Source: Paraburkholderia sp. BCC1884
GTDB taxonomy: Bacteria; Pseudomonadota; Gammaproteobacteria; Burkholderiales; Burkholderiaceae
Direction of reading: 5' to 3'
Length of the DNA: 64,000 nucleotides
Assembly: GCF_900996225.1 (NCBI RefSeq)
Contig: NZ_CAAJGL010000090.1
Coordinates: 372,001 to 436,000, forward strand
Part shown: in pieces, positions 1 to 8,487 of the stretch
Position numbering within the stretch: position 1 is the first letter of the stretch
How the letters are laid out: each line of letters begins with the position of its first letter
Position numbers and translations under genes: made by a program
Notes under the pieces: model-generated
Told to the model about the DNA's origin: nothing
Database searches by the model: none
The model's input: only the letters and a program-made list of their open reading frames with translations

Positions 1-1822
1 GTGGTTGGACGACCAGCATCCGTTCGCCGAGAAAACGGTCGACCACGACGCCGTAAGTCTGCGGACCGTCGCCGATCACGATCAGGCTGACGGTATCGGT
101 ATCGCTCGCGGGCGGCGCGGTGTCGAGAATCTGATGCGCGGTGACGACGCCGATGCTGCGGCCGCCGAACGCGATGTGCTGATGACCTTCGAGCAACTCG
201 ATGTCGGCGCGGCTGACATGCAATGTACGGTTCACGTGCGCGAGCGGCACCGCATACGGCTCGCCCGCGACTTCGATCAGCAGACTGCGGATCACGGACA
301 GCGTCAACGGCAATTGCAACTGCACGCGCGTCCCGAGGCCGCGTTCCTGGGTGATGCGTACCGTGCCGCGAACGCGTTTGACGATATCGTGCACCGCATC
401 GAGCCCGACGCCGCGACCGGACACTTCAGTGACTTGATCGCGCAACGAAAAGCCGGGCAGAAGGAGGAACTCGAGCAGTTCGGCTTCGGACAGCCGCGCA
501 GCCGTTTCCGCGCTCGCGAGCTTCTTGCGGAGGATCGAGTCGCGCAGCGCGTCGAGATCGACGCCGGCGCCGTCGTCGGAGACGGTGATGAGGAGCGCGC
601 CGGCAGTATGACGTGCGTCGAGCGTGAGCGTGCCTTCGTCCGGCTTGCCTTGCGCGAGGCGCACGGCGGGCGCTTCGATGCCGTGGTCGAGCGCGTTGCG
701 CAGCATGTGGCCTAGCGGCGCTTCGAGCAGATCGAGAATGTCGCGGTCCACCTGAGTCGATTCGCCGACCAGTTGCCAGCGCACTTTCTTGCCGAGCGAA
801 CGCGCCACGTCGCGCACCATGCGCGCGAGTCCGCCAGTGCCATCGCCGAACGGACGCATCCGGCATTGCAGGGCGGCGTCGTAAAGCTGTTGCGACAGGT
901 GCGTCGAGCGGCGGTCGAAACTTTCCAGATCAGCGAGGCGCTCGGCGAGCAGATGCTGCGATTCGGCGGTGAGGCGGCGCACTTCTTCCAGCGCGGCGTG
1001 CGCGCGCGGGTCGAGCTTGAGGTCGGCGAGCGTTTCGTGTAACTGGTCGAGCGCGCGGCTGCCGTCGCGCTGGACACGTTTTACGCGCAGCATCGATTGT
1101 GCGAAGGGTTTCAGCCAGCGCGATTCGACCAGCGATTCGCCGGATAAAGACAACAGGCGGTCGAGGTTGTCGGCGCGTACGCGCAGCATGCGGCCGGAGT
1201 CGGCGGAGGTCGTGGTCGAGGTTTCGCTCGCTGCGCCGGCCGATGTTCCGGTCGACACGACCGCGGTTGCCGGCGTCGCTTCCGCGCGCAACGCTTCGGC
1301 TAACAGGTCGAAGGCTGCGTCGTCAGCGGAGGTCGGGCTGGTGGGCGTCTCAACAGTGCTGCTGTCAGCAGGCGAGGGCGCCGGCTGCGCAACGGGAGTC
1401 GCGACTTCCCGGCGCAGCACCGCTGCGTGCGCAGCCACGCCAGCCATACGAGCCTGCAATGCCGTCACGCACGCGCTGACCGCATCGCGCGCCGATTCAT
1501 CTTCGTCGTTGCCGATGCGCGCGACGATATCCACGCCGCGCAGCAACTCGTCGATCCAGGCGGCGTCGAGCAGGGCCCGGTCTTCCTGCGCGGCGACGAA
1601 GCAATCTTCCATCGCGTGCGCGAGTTCGACGCCGACCTGCACTCCGACGATCCGTGCCGCGCCCTTCAGCGAATGCGCCGCGCGCATGCAGGACTCGAGC
1701 GCGGCGGCGTCGCGCGGTGCCCGGTCGAGCGTGAGCAGGCCGTCGTTGAGCACGCGAGCCTGGGTCCGCGCTTCTTCGCGGAAAAGGTCGATCAGCGACG
1801 GGCGGCGCGGGTCGTCCGTCAT
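1..1822 (-). CDS. wspE: WspE, CheA-type histidine kinase of the Wsp system (3' end outside window)
   Basis: Minus-strand frame read by hand; it is open from an ATG at 1822 to the window edge. An N-terminal HPt domain carries the AAHSLKGAAR motif with phospho-accepting His near residue 50. After an Ala/Pro/Ser linker come a P3 dimerisation-like helix pair, an HATPase with RNALDHGIE, DDGAGVD and GRGVGLD boxes, and the start of a CheW-like domain. In the Wsp family this kinase ends in a receiver domain and phosphorylates the diguanylate cyclase WspR and the methylesterase WspF; those parts lie beyond base 1. The ATG overlaps the wspD stop (ATGA), so translation is probably coupled. The family assignment rests on the full wspA-B-C-D-E order. 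Confidence 0.88.
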   Translation of the reverse strand, partial: MTDDPRRPSLIDLFREEARTQARVLNDGLLTLDRAPRDAAALESCMRAAHSLKGAARIVGVQVGVELAHAMEDCFVAAQEDRALLDAAWIDELLRGVDIVARIGNDEDESARDAVSACVTALQARMAGVAAHAAVLRREVATPVAQPAPSPADSSTVETPTSPTSADDAAFDLLAEALRAEATPATAVVSTGTSAGAASETSTTTSADSGRMLRVRADNLDRLLSLSGESLVESRWLKPFAQSMLRVKRVQRDGSRALDQLHETLADLKLDPRAHAALEEVRRLTAESQHLLAERLADLESFDRRSTHLSQQLYDAALQCRMRPFGDGTGGLARMVRDVARSLGKKVRWQLVGESTQVDRDILDLLEAPLGHMLRNALDHGIEAPAVRLAQGKPDEGTLTLDARHTAGALLITVSDDGAGVDLDALRDSILRKKLASAETAARLSEAELLEFLLLPGFSLRDQVTEVSGRGVGLDAVHDIVKRVRGTVRITQERGLGTRVQLQLPLTLSVIRSLLIEVAGEPYAVPLAHVNRTLHVSRADIELLEGHQHIAFGGRSIGVVTAHQILDTAPPASDTDTVSLIVIGDGPQTYGVVVDRFLGERMLVVQP

Positions 1823-2499
1823 CCGAGACTCCGGTTCAAGGTATCGAAGAGCGTGTCGGCGTCGAGCAGGCCGACACTCATGCCGCGCCACGGTGCGACT
1901 GCGCGGGTGTGCGCGGCGGCCGCTTGTGAGAGCGTCGCGGGCGGCGCGCAAAAACTGGCGGTGGCGAAGCGGTGCACGCCGTCGACCTGATCGACGGGGA
2001 ACACCGCCTGCTCCTCCTCACGCGACACCACCAGCAGGCGCGGCAGGTCTTGCCGCGCGCGGTCGTCGCGAAGTCGGGTGTCGGGCTCGAAACCGAGCAG
2101 ATGCGCGAGCGACAGACACACCAGCAGTTCGCCCTGTACATTCACCACGCCCAGCACCGCACGATGCTGCCGATGCGGGAGCGTGTGGACCGGGCGCGTC
2201 TGCACGATGCGTTTGAAGATCGGCGTGGGCAGCGCGAGCCATTCATCGCCGATGCGAAACACGAGAAACGATTCGCTCGCGCCGGACGCGCCATGTTGCA
2301 AGGCGGTCGGTGAGCGTACGTCGTGTTGTGCGAGGTCGATGTGCGGAATCGGCCGGTCGAGCAAGCGGGTAGCAGCCGTTTCGAACACGGGGCAATTCAG
2401 GCAGCGCACATACTCGGTCAGCCGCTCGCACGACGAATCGCCACGCACGCCGATGCGGTTCCAGCAATCGTCGAAGCCCATGATTCCAATCTCAGCCAC
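1819..2499 (-). CDS. wspD: WspD, CheW-like coupling protein
   Basis: A 226-residue protein. The first 60 residues hold a cysteine-containing segment (CWNRIGVRGD, then SCERL and CLNCPVF) that is typical of WspD and absent from ordinary CheW. A CheW fold follows, with FLVFRIGDEWLALP and a GVVNVQGELLVCLSL stretch. It would bridge the WspA receptor to the kinase WspE. Its start overlaps the end of wspC by 8 bases and its stop overlaps the start of wspE, so the genes form one tight operon. Confidence 0.86.
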   Translation of the reverse strand: MAEIGIMGFDDCWNRIGVRGDSSCERLTEYVRCLNCPVFETAATRLLDRPIPHIDLAQHDVRSPTALQHGASGASESFLVFRIGDEWLALPTPIFKRIVQTRPVHTLPHRQHRAVLGVVNVQGELLVCLSLAHLLGFEPDTRLRDDRARQDLPRLLVVSREEEQAVFPVDQVDGVHRFATASFCAPPATLSQAAAAHTRAVAPWRGMSVGLLDADTLFDTLNRSLG

Positions 2500-3889
2500 G
2501 TGGCGCTCCCTGCGCGCGCGACGCGCGTTGCATCAACAGGCGCGCGCCGTTGCGGTCGCCCTCGAGTTCCAGCAAGGTGGCGAGATGCGCGAGGGCTTCA
2601 GCATGCTGAGGATCGAGATAGAGCGCCTTGCGATAGTGGCCTCGCGCGAGTTGAGTTTCGCCATTGGCATCGGCCAATACGGCGAGCAGATAGAACGCAT
2701 CGGCGTGTGGCGCGTGCCGCTCGAGATAGGCGTTGATCGCGGCGGCGGCTTCCGCCAGACGGCCGGCGTCGGCGAGCGCGCGGGCGGCCTGCAGCGAATC
2801 GCGCGCGGCTTGCGCCGGCGCGTGGTCCGGCAGGGCCGGCGCCTTGTGTGCCGGCGTTGCCGTCATCAGCGGCTTGCGCGCTGGCCGCGATTCGGCGGCA
2901 AATGGAGCAGACGCAGGCGCGACCGGATCGGGCCATGCGAATGGCTCGGCGGAAAACACCGAAAGCGGCGTGAGGGCGGGCACTGAGACTTGTGTCATCG
3001 CGATTGCAGCAGCCGTGGCGAGCGGCGCGGTGTGCCAACCGTTCTGCTGTCCTTCAGCCGCATTCGCGCGATGAAAGGCGAAGGCCAGCGGAATCTTCGC
3101 GGATTGCATGCCGTAACGCATCAGCAACCCGGTTTCCGCAGGACCGACAAACAGGGTGCCGTTCTCGGCCAACACGCTATGGAGCGCGTGCAATGCGCTT
3201 TGCTGCGCATCGCGGTCGAAGTAGATCAGCACGTTGCGACAGAACACGAAATCGTAGACGCCCAACGCCGACGCATCGAGTTGCATCAGATTGGCGCGTG
3301 AAAACCGCACCGTTTCGACGATGCGCGGCGCGATGCGCCAGCCGTCCCCGGTCCGCGTGAAGTGGGCGTCGCGAAACGCAAACGCATTGCCGCGAAACGA
3401 GTTGCGGCCATACACGGCGCGTTGAGCGAGCGCGAGCGAATGCTCGCTGATGTCCATCGCGTCGATGCGCAGATGCGCGGCGTCGATGCCCGCATCGAGC
3501 AGGCTCATCGCCATCGTGTACGGCTCTTCGCCGGTCGAGCAGGGCAGGCTGAGGATGCGCAGCGGCAGCGCCGTGCCACGTTCATCGAGGCGTGCACGCG
3601 CAAGGCGGGCGAGCGCCTTGAAGGCGTCGGCGTCGCGGAAGAACCAGGTTTCGGGCACCACGACCGTTTCGATCAGCGCCTGCACCATTGCAGGCGAGAT
3701 GTGCGCGGCTTCCCAATACTCGCCCAGCGTGGCGCCGGCATGGCCGCCTGCGCGCCACGCTGCGGCGCGTTGGTCGACTGCGCGTTCGATCGCGCCATGA
3801 CCGAGCGATGCGGCGTCGAGCCCCATGGTCCGATGCAGCAGGTCGGCGAAGCGTCGATACAGCGGCGCGTTGTCGTGGTGCGCGTTCAT
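2492..3889 (-). CDS. wspC: WspC, CheR-type receptor methyltransferase with TPR tail
   Basis: The ATG at 3889 gives 465 residues and overlaps the wspB stop (ATGA). An in-frame start 66 bases upstream would lie inside wspB and is not favoured. The N-terminal two-thirds is a CheR SAM-dependent methyltransferase, with LPCSTGEEPYTMAM (SAM-binding) and FCRNVLIYF. After a low-complexity Pro/Ala linker, about 100 C-terminal residues form tetratricopeptide-like helices (DAFYLLAVLADANG, ARGHYRKALYLDP). The CheR-TPR arrangement is that of WspC, which methylates glutamates of WspA and sets receptor sensitivity against WspF. Confidence 0.88.
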   Translation of the reverse strand: MNAHHDNAPLYRRFADLLHRTMGLDAASLGHGAIERAVDQRAAAWRAGGHAGATLGEYWEAAHISPAMVQALIETVVVPETWFFRDADAFKALARLARARLDERGTALPLRILSLPCSTGEEPYTMAMSLLDAGIDAAHLRIDAMDISEHSLALAQRAVYGRNSFRGNAFAFRDAHFTRTGDGWRIAPRIVETVRFSRANLMQLDASALGVYDFVFCRNVLIYFDRDAQQSALHALHSVLAENGTLFVGPAETGLLMRYGMQSAKIPLAFAFHRANAAEGQQNGWHTAPLATAAAIAMTQVSVPALTPLSVFSAEPFAWPDPVAPASAPFAAESRPARKPLMTATPAHKAPALPDHAPAQAARDSLQAARALADAGRLAEAAAAINAYLERHAPHADAFYLLAVLADANGETQLARGHYRKALYLDPQHAEALAHLATLLELEGDRNGARLLMQRASRAQGAPRG

Positions 3890-4350
3890 GCGTGCGCCTC
3901 GGGAAACAGCAGCGCTTTGACGTCGTCCGGCAACAGATGCTCGATGCGGAGCCACTGCACGAGACTGCCGGCTTCACTCGCGACCGGACCGAGATAGCGT
4001 GTCTTTGGCAGGTCGATGCCGGTGGCGTGAAACGCGTCGGCTTCAAGGCGAATCGTGCGCGTTGCGCCTTCGAGCAGCAGCGCGAGCAGACGCGTCGCGC
4101 CGGCATGCGGATAGCGCACCAGCACGACGCGGGTCGACATCAGCTGCGCGGCGGGGCGGCCGAGTGCGAGCGCCGGCAGATCGATCACAGGCAGCGGTAG
4201 GCCGTCGTGATCGAGCACGCCCGCGACCCACGACGGCGCCCCCGGAATTGCTTTGGGCGGCGACTGCGGCGTGAGCGGCATCAGACGCTCCACCTGCGTC
4301 GCGTCGATCACGTAGCGTTCGCTATCGAGCGTGAAGAGGATGAAGAGCAT
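3886..4350 (-). CDS. wspB: WspB, CheW-like coupling protein
   Basis: A 154-residue single-domain CheW protein: LFILFTLDSERYVIDA at the start, then WVAGVLDHDGLPLPVIDL, the strand-turn-strand that contacts receptors and kinase. It lies 54 bases after wspA and overlaps wspC by four bases. Having two CheW-like proteins, this one and the cysteine-bearing WspD, is characteristic of the Wsp array. It differs from WspD by lacking the N-terminal cysteine-rich extension. Confidence 0.86.
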   Translation of the reverse strand: MLFILFTLDSERYVIDATQVERLMPLTPQSPPKAIPGAPSWVAGVLDHDGLPLPVIDLPALALGRPAAQLMSTRVVLVRYPHAGATRLLALLLEGATRTIRLEADAFHATGIDLPKTRYLGPVASEAGSLVQWLRIEHLLPDDVKALLFPEAHA

Positions 4351-4404
4351 GGGCGTCTGATGAGCGGAATAAAAGAACGTGAGGCTGGACGGCGGTGGGC
4401 CGCG

Positions 4405-6030
4405 TCAGGCCACGACCTTGAAGCGCGACACGCCGGTGCGCAGGCTGTTGGCGACATGCGTCAGATCGTCGATCGCCTGGGTCGACTGGCGCAACGATTC
4501 AGCCGTCTGCTGCGCGGCCTCCGAAAGCTGCGTGAGCGCCTGGGTGATCTGCTCGGCGCCGGTGGCCTGCGTCTGCATGCCCTCGTTGACCATCGAGAAG
4601 CGCGGTGCGAGCTGTTGCACCTGCTGGATGATCTGCGTGAGATGGCCGCCGACGTTCTGCACGTCGAGCATGCCGCGGCGCACTTCCTCGGAGAACTTGT
4701 CCATGCCCATCACGCCTGCGGCGACCGCGGACTGGATCTCTTTCACCATCTGTTCGATGTCGTAAGTCGCGACCGCGGTCTGGTCGGCGAGGCGGCGGAT
4801 TTCCGTCGCCACGACCGCGAAGCCACGGCCGTATTCGCCGGCTTTCTCCGCTTCGATCGCGGCGTTCAACGAGAGCAGGTTGGTCTGATCCGCGACCTTG
4901 GTGATGGTGGCAACGACCTGGTTGATGTTGCTCGCCTTCTCGTTGAGGATCGCCAGCTTGGCGTTGACCGAGCCGGCCGCTTCCATCACGAGGCGCATGG
5001 TCTCTTCCATGCGCGCGAGGCCGGCGTGGCCGGTGCCCGCGAGCGCCGCCGACTGGCCGGCGACTTCCGAGACTTCGTTCATGGTCCGCAACAGGTCGCG
5101 CGAGGTGGCGAAGATTTCACGCGACGTCGCGCCGATCTCGGTGGTGGTGGCGGCGGTTTCGTTGGCGGTGGCCTGCTGCTCGCGCGAGGTCGCGGCGATT
5201 TCCGTCACCGACGTGGTCACCTGCACGGCCGACTTCTGCGCCTGGCCGACCAGCGCGGTGAGTTCGTCGGTCATACGGTTGAAGCCTGTTTCGAGCGCGC
5301 CGATTTCGTCCGCGCGATTCAGTTGCAGACGCTGCGTGAGGTCGCCCGTGCGCATGACGTCGACCACTTGCAGCACCTTGGCCATCGGCGTGGTGACCGC
5401 GCGCAGCAACCAGTAGCCGGCCAGCACGGCGACGATCGCGGCGAGCAGCAACATCACGAGCAACACGATGCGGGTCGCCTCGACGGAACTGCGGATGCTG
5501 TCGGCGGCGTGGTCGGCGTAGCCCTTGTTGTTGTCGACCAGCTTGCGCACGGACAGGCGCCCGGTTTCCCAGACTGGCGTGAGCTGCGTGTTGAAAACGC
5601 CCGCGGCGTCTTCTTTCGAGCCTTGCAAGGCGGTCAGCAGCGATGTCTGAATGGGCAGGTATTGCGCATGTTGCTGGCGGAAGTCATTGAACAGCTGACG
5701 GTCGACGTCGCGGAAAATGGTCGCGCCGTAGTCGTTGATGAGCTTGTCTAGCGTCTGCTGGGTTTCCTGCAGACGCGCCGTATCGCGTTTGACACTGTCG
5801 GGATCGGTGTCGACATAGATCAGGCGCTGCGTGACGGTGTAGTTCTCGAACCAGGCGGCGCGCATGGCGGTGGCGTAGTAGAGGCCGGGCATCGAGTCCT
5901 GCTGCTGGCTTTTCGCATTGCGGTCGATGCCGCCGAGCTGTTCGAAGGTGACAGTTGCCATTGCCAGCATCACGATCAGCACGATCCCGAAGCTACACAG
6001 AATCCGTTGCCGGATGGTCCATTGTTTCAC
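4405..6030 (-). CDS. wspA: WspA, membrane-bound methyl-accepting receptor
   Basis: Translation from a GTG at 6030 gives 541 residues; a second GTG at 6036 is also possible, but the GGGG motif is better spaced for 6030. Features in order: a first membrane helix at about residues 11-31, a periplasmic four-helix-type sensor, a second membrane helix near 190-212 (IVLLVMLLLAAIVAVLAGYW), a HAMP segment (TGDLTQRLQLNRADEIG), and a long coiled-coil signalling domain with the hairpin tip KVADQTNLLSLNAAIEAEKA. WspA receptors respond to surface growth or membrane stress. It is first in the operon, so its upstream gap should hold the operon promoter. Confidence 0.88.
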   Translation of the reverse strand: MKQWTIRQRILCSFGIVLIVMLAMATVTFEQLGGIDRNAKSQQQDSMPGLYYATAMRAAWFENYTVTQRLIYVDTDPDSVKRDTARLQETQQTLDKLINDYGATIFRDVDRQLFNDFRQQHAQYLPIQTSLLTALQGSKEDAAGVFNTQLTPVWETGRLSVRKLVDNNKGYADHAADSIRSSVEATRIVLLVMLLLAAIVAVLAGYWLLRAVTTPMAKVLQVVDVMRTGDLTQRLQLNRADEIGALETGFNRMTDELTALVGQAQKSAVQVTTSVTEIAATSREQQATANETAATTTEIGATSREIFATSRDLLRTMNEVSEVAGQSAALAGTGHAGLARMEETMRLVMEAAGSVNAKLAILNEKASNINQVVATITKVADQTNLLSLNAAIEAEKAGEYGRGFAVVATEIRRLADQTAVATYDIEQMVKEIQSAVAAGVMGMDKFSEEVRRGMLDVQNVGGHLTQIIQQVQQLAPRFSMVNEGMQTQATGAEQITQALTQLSEAAQQTAESLRQSTQAIDDLTHVANSLRTGVSRFKVVA

Positions 6031-6328
6031 GCGCACGCCCCTTACTTTTTGCTTTGTCCTGATCCCGATTCTCTACGCGGTTGAGCATAGGAGGGCGGAT
6101 CGGAAAGCTTTGCGGGTCGTCGGATTTTTCCGACGGCTTGGTGCCGCGAATTTTACATTGATCGGGGGATTACAGGCTGTCGGGGTGATGAATGCGGAGG
6201 GGGAGTCGAGGTCGCAATGTAGCCGTCCCTGAAACGTTACAGAGGTAATGTCCAGTTACCACTTGCAGCATCTATTTCCGCGCGCGCCCGCCACAATCTG
6301 TTCCATGCCTCAACGGCGGGAGTCAAAC

Positions 6329-6673
6329 ATGAAAAAGATCGCAGTGGCGTTGGTGATGGTGGGAAGTCTGAGCATGGCGGGTCAAGCGTCTGCTCATGGC
6401 AATGGCGGGGATGTCGTCGGCGCGTTGATCGGCGGCGCGGTGCTGGGGGCGGTGGTGACCTCCGTGCTCAATCCTGCGCCAGTGGTGGCTTATCAGCAGC
6501 CTGTCTACGCTCAGCCCGTCTATGCGCAGCCGGTCTATCAACCTGCACCGGTGTATGCGGCCACGCCTCCCGGATACTGCTATGACCAGTACCAGCGCGC
6601 GTACGTCGCGTGCGGTGCGCCGCCGCCTCCGCCGCAGCAATACGGCGGGTATCCGCAGCAGCCGGGCTGGTAG
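6329..6673 (+). CDS. small exported protein with QPVY repeats
   Basis: The start at ATG 6329 is preceded by a GGGAG at 6318-6322; this gives 114 residues. A cleavable signal peptide is clear (MKKIAVALVMVGSLSMAGQASA). The next segment, GALIGGAVLGAVVTSVL, is glycine-zipper-like. It is followed by short repeats (YAQPVY three times, then QPAPVY) and a Pro/Gln/Gly-rich end holding two cysteines. The plan resembles small glycine-zipper or YXPPXX-type envelope proteins of Burkholderia, but I do not recognise a named family. It stands alone, with a strong terminator 38 bases downstream. Confidence 0.75.
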   Translation: MKKIAVALVMVGSLSMAGQASAHGNGGDVVGALIGGAVLGAVVTSVLNPAPVVAYQQPVYAQPVYAQPVYQPAPVYAATPPGYCYDQYQRAYVACGAPPPPPQQYGGYPQQPGW

Positions 6674-6710
6674 TCGTCAGAGTCGCGTAGGGGTTTTGAG
6701 CGCAGCAGAC

Positions 6711-6745
6711 AAAAAGGCCGTCGCGATCGATCGCGACGGCCTTTT
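6711..6745. terminator. bidirectional intrinsic terminator
   Basis: A perfect 26-base self-complementary stem (6716-6741, arms GGCCGTCGCGATC and its complement) lies between AAAAA on the left and TTTT on the right. It can end transcription of the exported protein gene on the plus strand and of the small minus-strand gene that stops at 6759. Confidence 0.9.
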
Positions 6746-6758
6746 CATTTCCTGATGC

Positions 6759-6920
6759 TCAGTGGCGGTGATGCAGCCACTCTGCGTAGTGCGTGTCGAG
6801 CCAACGCTCGAGCCGCGGCGGCCTCGTCTTCTGATGATAGTGAGACGCCGCCCAGATCGTCACGCCGACCAGCAACATGACAGCCGGCCCCAACAAATAA
6901 GCCATCAACGATTCAGACAT
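6759..6920 (-). CDS. 53-residue single-pass membrane protein
   Basis: A small open frame found by reading the minus strand: ATG at 6920, TGA at 6761-6759. A perfect GGAGG sits 5 bases before the start. Residues 5-25 (LMAYLLGPAVMLLVGVTIWAA) form one membrane helix. The rest is basic and aromatic, with RPPRLERWLDTHYAEW and a His-rich end (LHHRH). It shares the downstream terminator with the convergent exported-protein gene. No family is recognised. The strong ribosome site and clean helix support a real gene. Confidence 0.7.
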   Translation of the reverse strand: MSESLMAYLLGPAVMLLVGVTIWAASHYHQKTRPPRLERWLDTHYAEWLHHRH

Positions 6921-7100
6921 CGGAGCCTCCCTGGCGGCTTGCGTCCACGTTTCAGTTTAGGCGATAGAAACCAGGAGGGAAGGGCGACGTAATAGGGTCC
7001 TAGCGAGGTCCGTTTGCCGGGTAAAGTCTCACCTTTAAAACCTAGCGAGATTTTTCGATTTTTCTTTTTCTACAACACGTTAATTGTTTACGGCAAAACG

Positions 7101-7124
7101 TTGTGTACCAAAAAAGTTGGTCAA
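7101..7124. repeat. left flank motif pair of the integrase remnant
   Basis: TTGTGTACCAAA at 7101-7112 and TTGGTCAA at 7117-7124 recur, in the same order and orientation, on the other side of the integrase gene (8365-8376 and 8391-8398). Here the internal ACCAA...TTGGT forms a small inverted repeat. This looks like an integrase binding site or an element end. The surrounding 7020-7130 is conspicuously AT-rich for this chromosome. Confidence 0.55.
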
Positions 7125-7169
7125 TTTTGTCGTTTGTGGTGATTGGGCTTTAACTCTGGCGCCGCCCGC

Positions 7170-8315
7170 CTAGCCAGCCGTTTGATTGCGGTCGTCAGCG
7201 ACCTGCCGATCGACGAAATCAGCCCAAAGCTGTCCGTCGAGCGCACTGACCCCGGTCTCCCGCCGTTGCGCCAATTGACGCAAATGTGCCGATGCCGTGC
7301 GCCGAAAATCATGCAGGACGAAATGCTCCACTTCGAGTCCAAGCGCCTTCACGGCCTGATTCAGCGTGCTTTTGGCGATCGGCCGATCGTCGCCTCTGAC
7401 GCTCGGGAATACGAATTGTCGACTCACTCTTGCCTGATGAAGCTCGCGCAGCATCGCCACAGCCTGGTGCGGTAGATGGACCAATTGATCCCGATCTTTC
7501 TTCAGGCGAGCGGCGGGTATCGTCCACAGCGCGCGATCCAGGTTGAATTCGCGCCACGTCGACTCAATGAGGTCCGACTTGCGCACCATCGTCAGCACCA
7601 GCAGATGCAGCGCCAGTTTGAGCGGCCGGCGGATGCTCGATGCGTCGATTGCACGGAGCATGGTGCCGATCTCATCGCCCGTGAGCACGCGGTTGCGGCT
7701 GTCGAAAGTGGCGATGGAGCGCGCGGGCACGACCGCGGCCGGGTTGCGGGTGGCGAGCTGCCGGGCCATCAGATACTCGTAAAGGCGCTTGATCACGTTG
7801 CGCGTATGCAGCGCCATTTTCGGCGAGCCACGGCTTTTGATTCGCTCGCATATCTCGACGACGTGGTCGGAGGTGACCGCCTCGATCTTCATATCGCCGA
7901 TGGCGGGCAAGACATCTTTGTCCAGCGCGCGACGCGTGGTGCGACGGTATTCGTCCGATTTGCCGGCCATCGCCGTCGCAAGATAAAGCTCGGCGGCTTC
8001 GCGTAGCACGTCCGCCTTGCTTTGCGCGCCGCGATCGCGCCGCGCCGTGGAGGCCGGCGAGAGCCCTTGAGCGACCAGCTCGGCGTATTTTTGCGCTTTC
8101 GCCCGCGCGACGCGTAGCGAGATCATCCGGTAATCGCCGATCGTGGCGAGGGGCTGGCGCCTGCCGTTCAGCGAATAGCGGAAACGCCAGACCTTGGTGC
8201 CGGTCGTCATGACTTCGATGACGAGGCCATTGCCGTCGGCGACGCTGTAACGAGTGGCGCGCGGTTCGAGCGCGCGGATTTGGCTTTCGGTGAGAGGGAC
8301 GGCTAGGCGGGGCAT
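7170..8315 (-). CDS. tyrosine-family (P4-type) integrase with a missing catalytic C-terminus
   Basis: A 381-residue protein. The N-terminus is a DUF4102-like arm-binding domain (LTESQIRALEPRATRYSVADG, then VWRFRYSLNGRRQ). A SAM-like core-binding domain follows, then the catalytic domain with LTMVRKSDLIESTWREF (first Arg), a LKKDRD lysine region and HDFRRTASAHL (HxxR). After that box the sequence becomes unlike the family: no second His/Trp and no nucleophilic Tyr before the stop at 7170. The alternative frame here does not restore them. The gene is therefore probably the inactive stub of an island integrase. It lies 172 bases beyond the 3' end of mnmE, a known island target in other bacteria. 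Confidence 0.8.
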   Translation of the reverse strand: MPRLAVPLTESQIRALEPRATRYSVADGNGLVIEVMTTGTKVWRFRYSLNGRRQPLATIGDYRMISLRVARAKAQKYAELVAQGLSPASTARRDRGAQSKADVLREAAELYLATAMAGKSDEYRRTTRRALDKDVLPAIGDMKIEAVTSDHVVEICERIKSRGSPKMALHTRNVIKRLYEYLMARQLATRNPAAVVPARSIATFDSRNRVLTGDEIGTMLRAIDASSIRRPLKLALHLLVLTMVRKSDLIESTWREFNLDRALWTIPAARLKKDRDQLVHLPHQAVAMLRELHQARVSRQFVFPSVRGDDRPIAKSTLNQAVKALGLEVEHFVLHDFRRTASAHLRQLAQRRETGVSALDGQLWADFVDRQVADDRNQTAG

Positions 8316-8364
8316 GCTCGGATCGCTAATGGGCTGATAGCGATGATTTTAGACGCTTCGAGCT

Positions 8365-8398
8365 TTGTGTACCAAAGATATGTCGGTTTTTTGGTCAA
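8365..8398. repeat. right flank motif pair of the integrase remnant
   Basis: TTGTGTACCAAA (8365-8376) followed by TTGGTCAA (8391-8398) repeats the pair found at 7101-7124. The spacer is 14 bases here against 4 there. The site lies just upstream of the integrase start, where integrases commonly bind to recombine and to repress their own promoter. Confidence 0.55.
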
Positions 8399-8487
8399 CG
8401 ATTGGGGTCTGAGGGATAAGCGAAGCAACTCAAAATTGACGATCTAACCTATATTTAAGGGCCAAAATCGTGACAGCACATGCGATA

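Noticed and set aside
5..715. 236-residue plus-strand frame at the left edge
   Set aside because: Lies opposite the wspE HATPase and CheW regions, which are clearly coding on minus.
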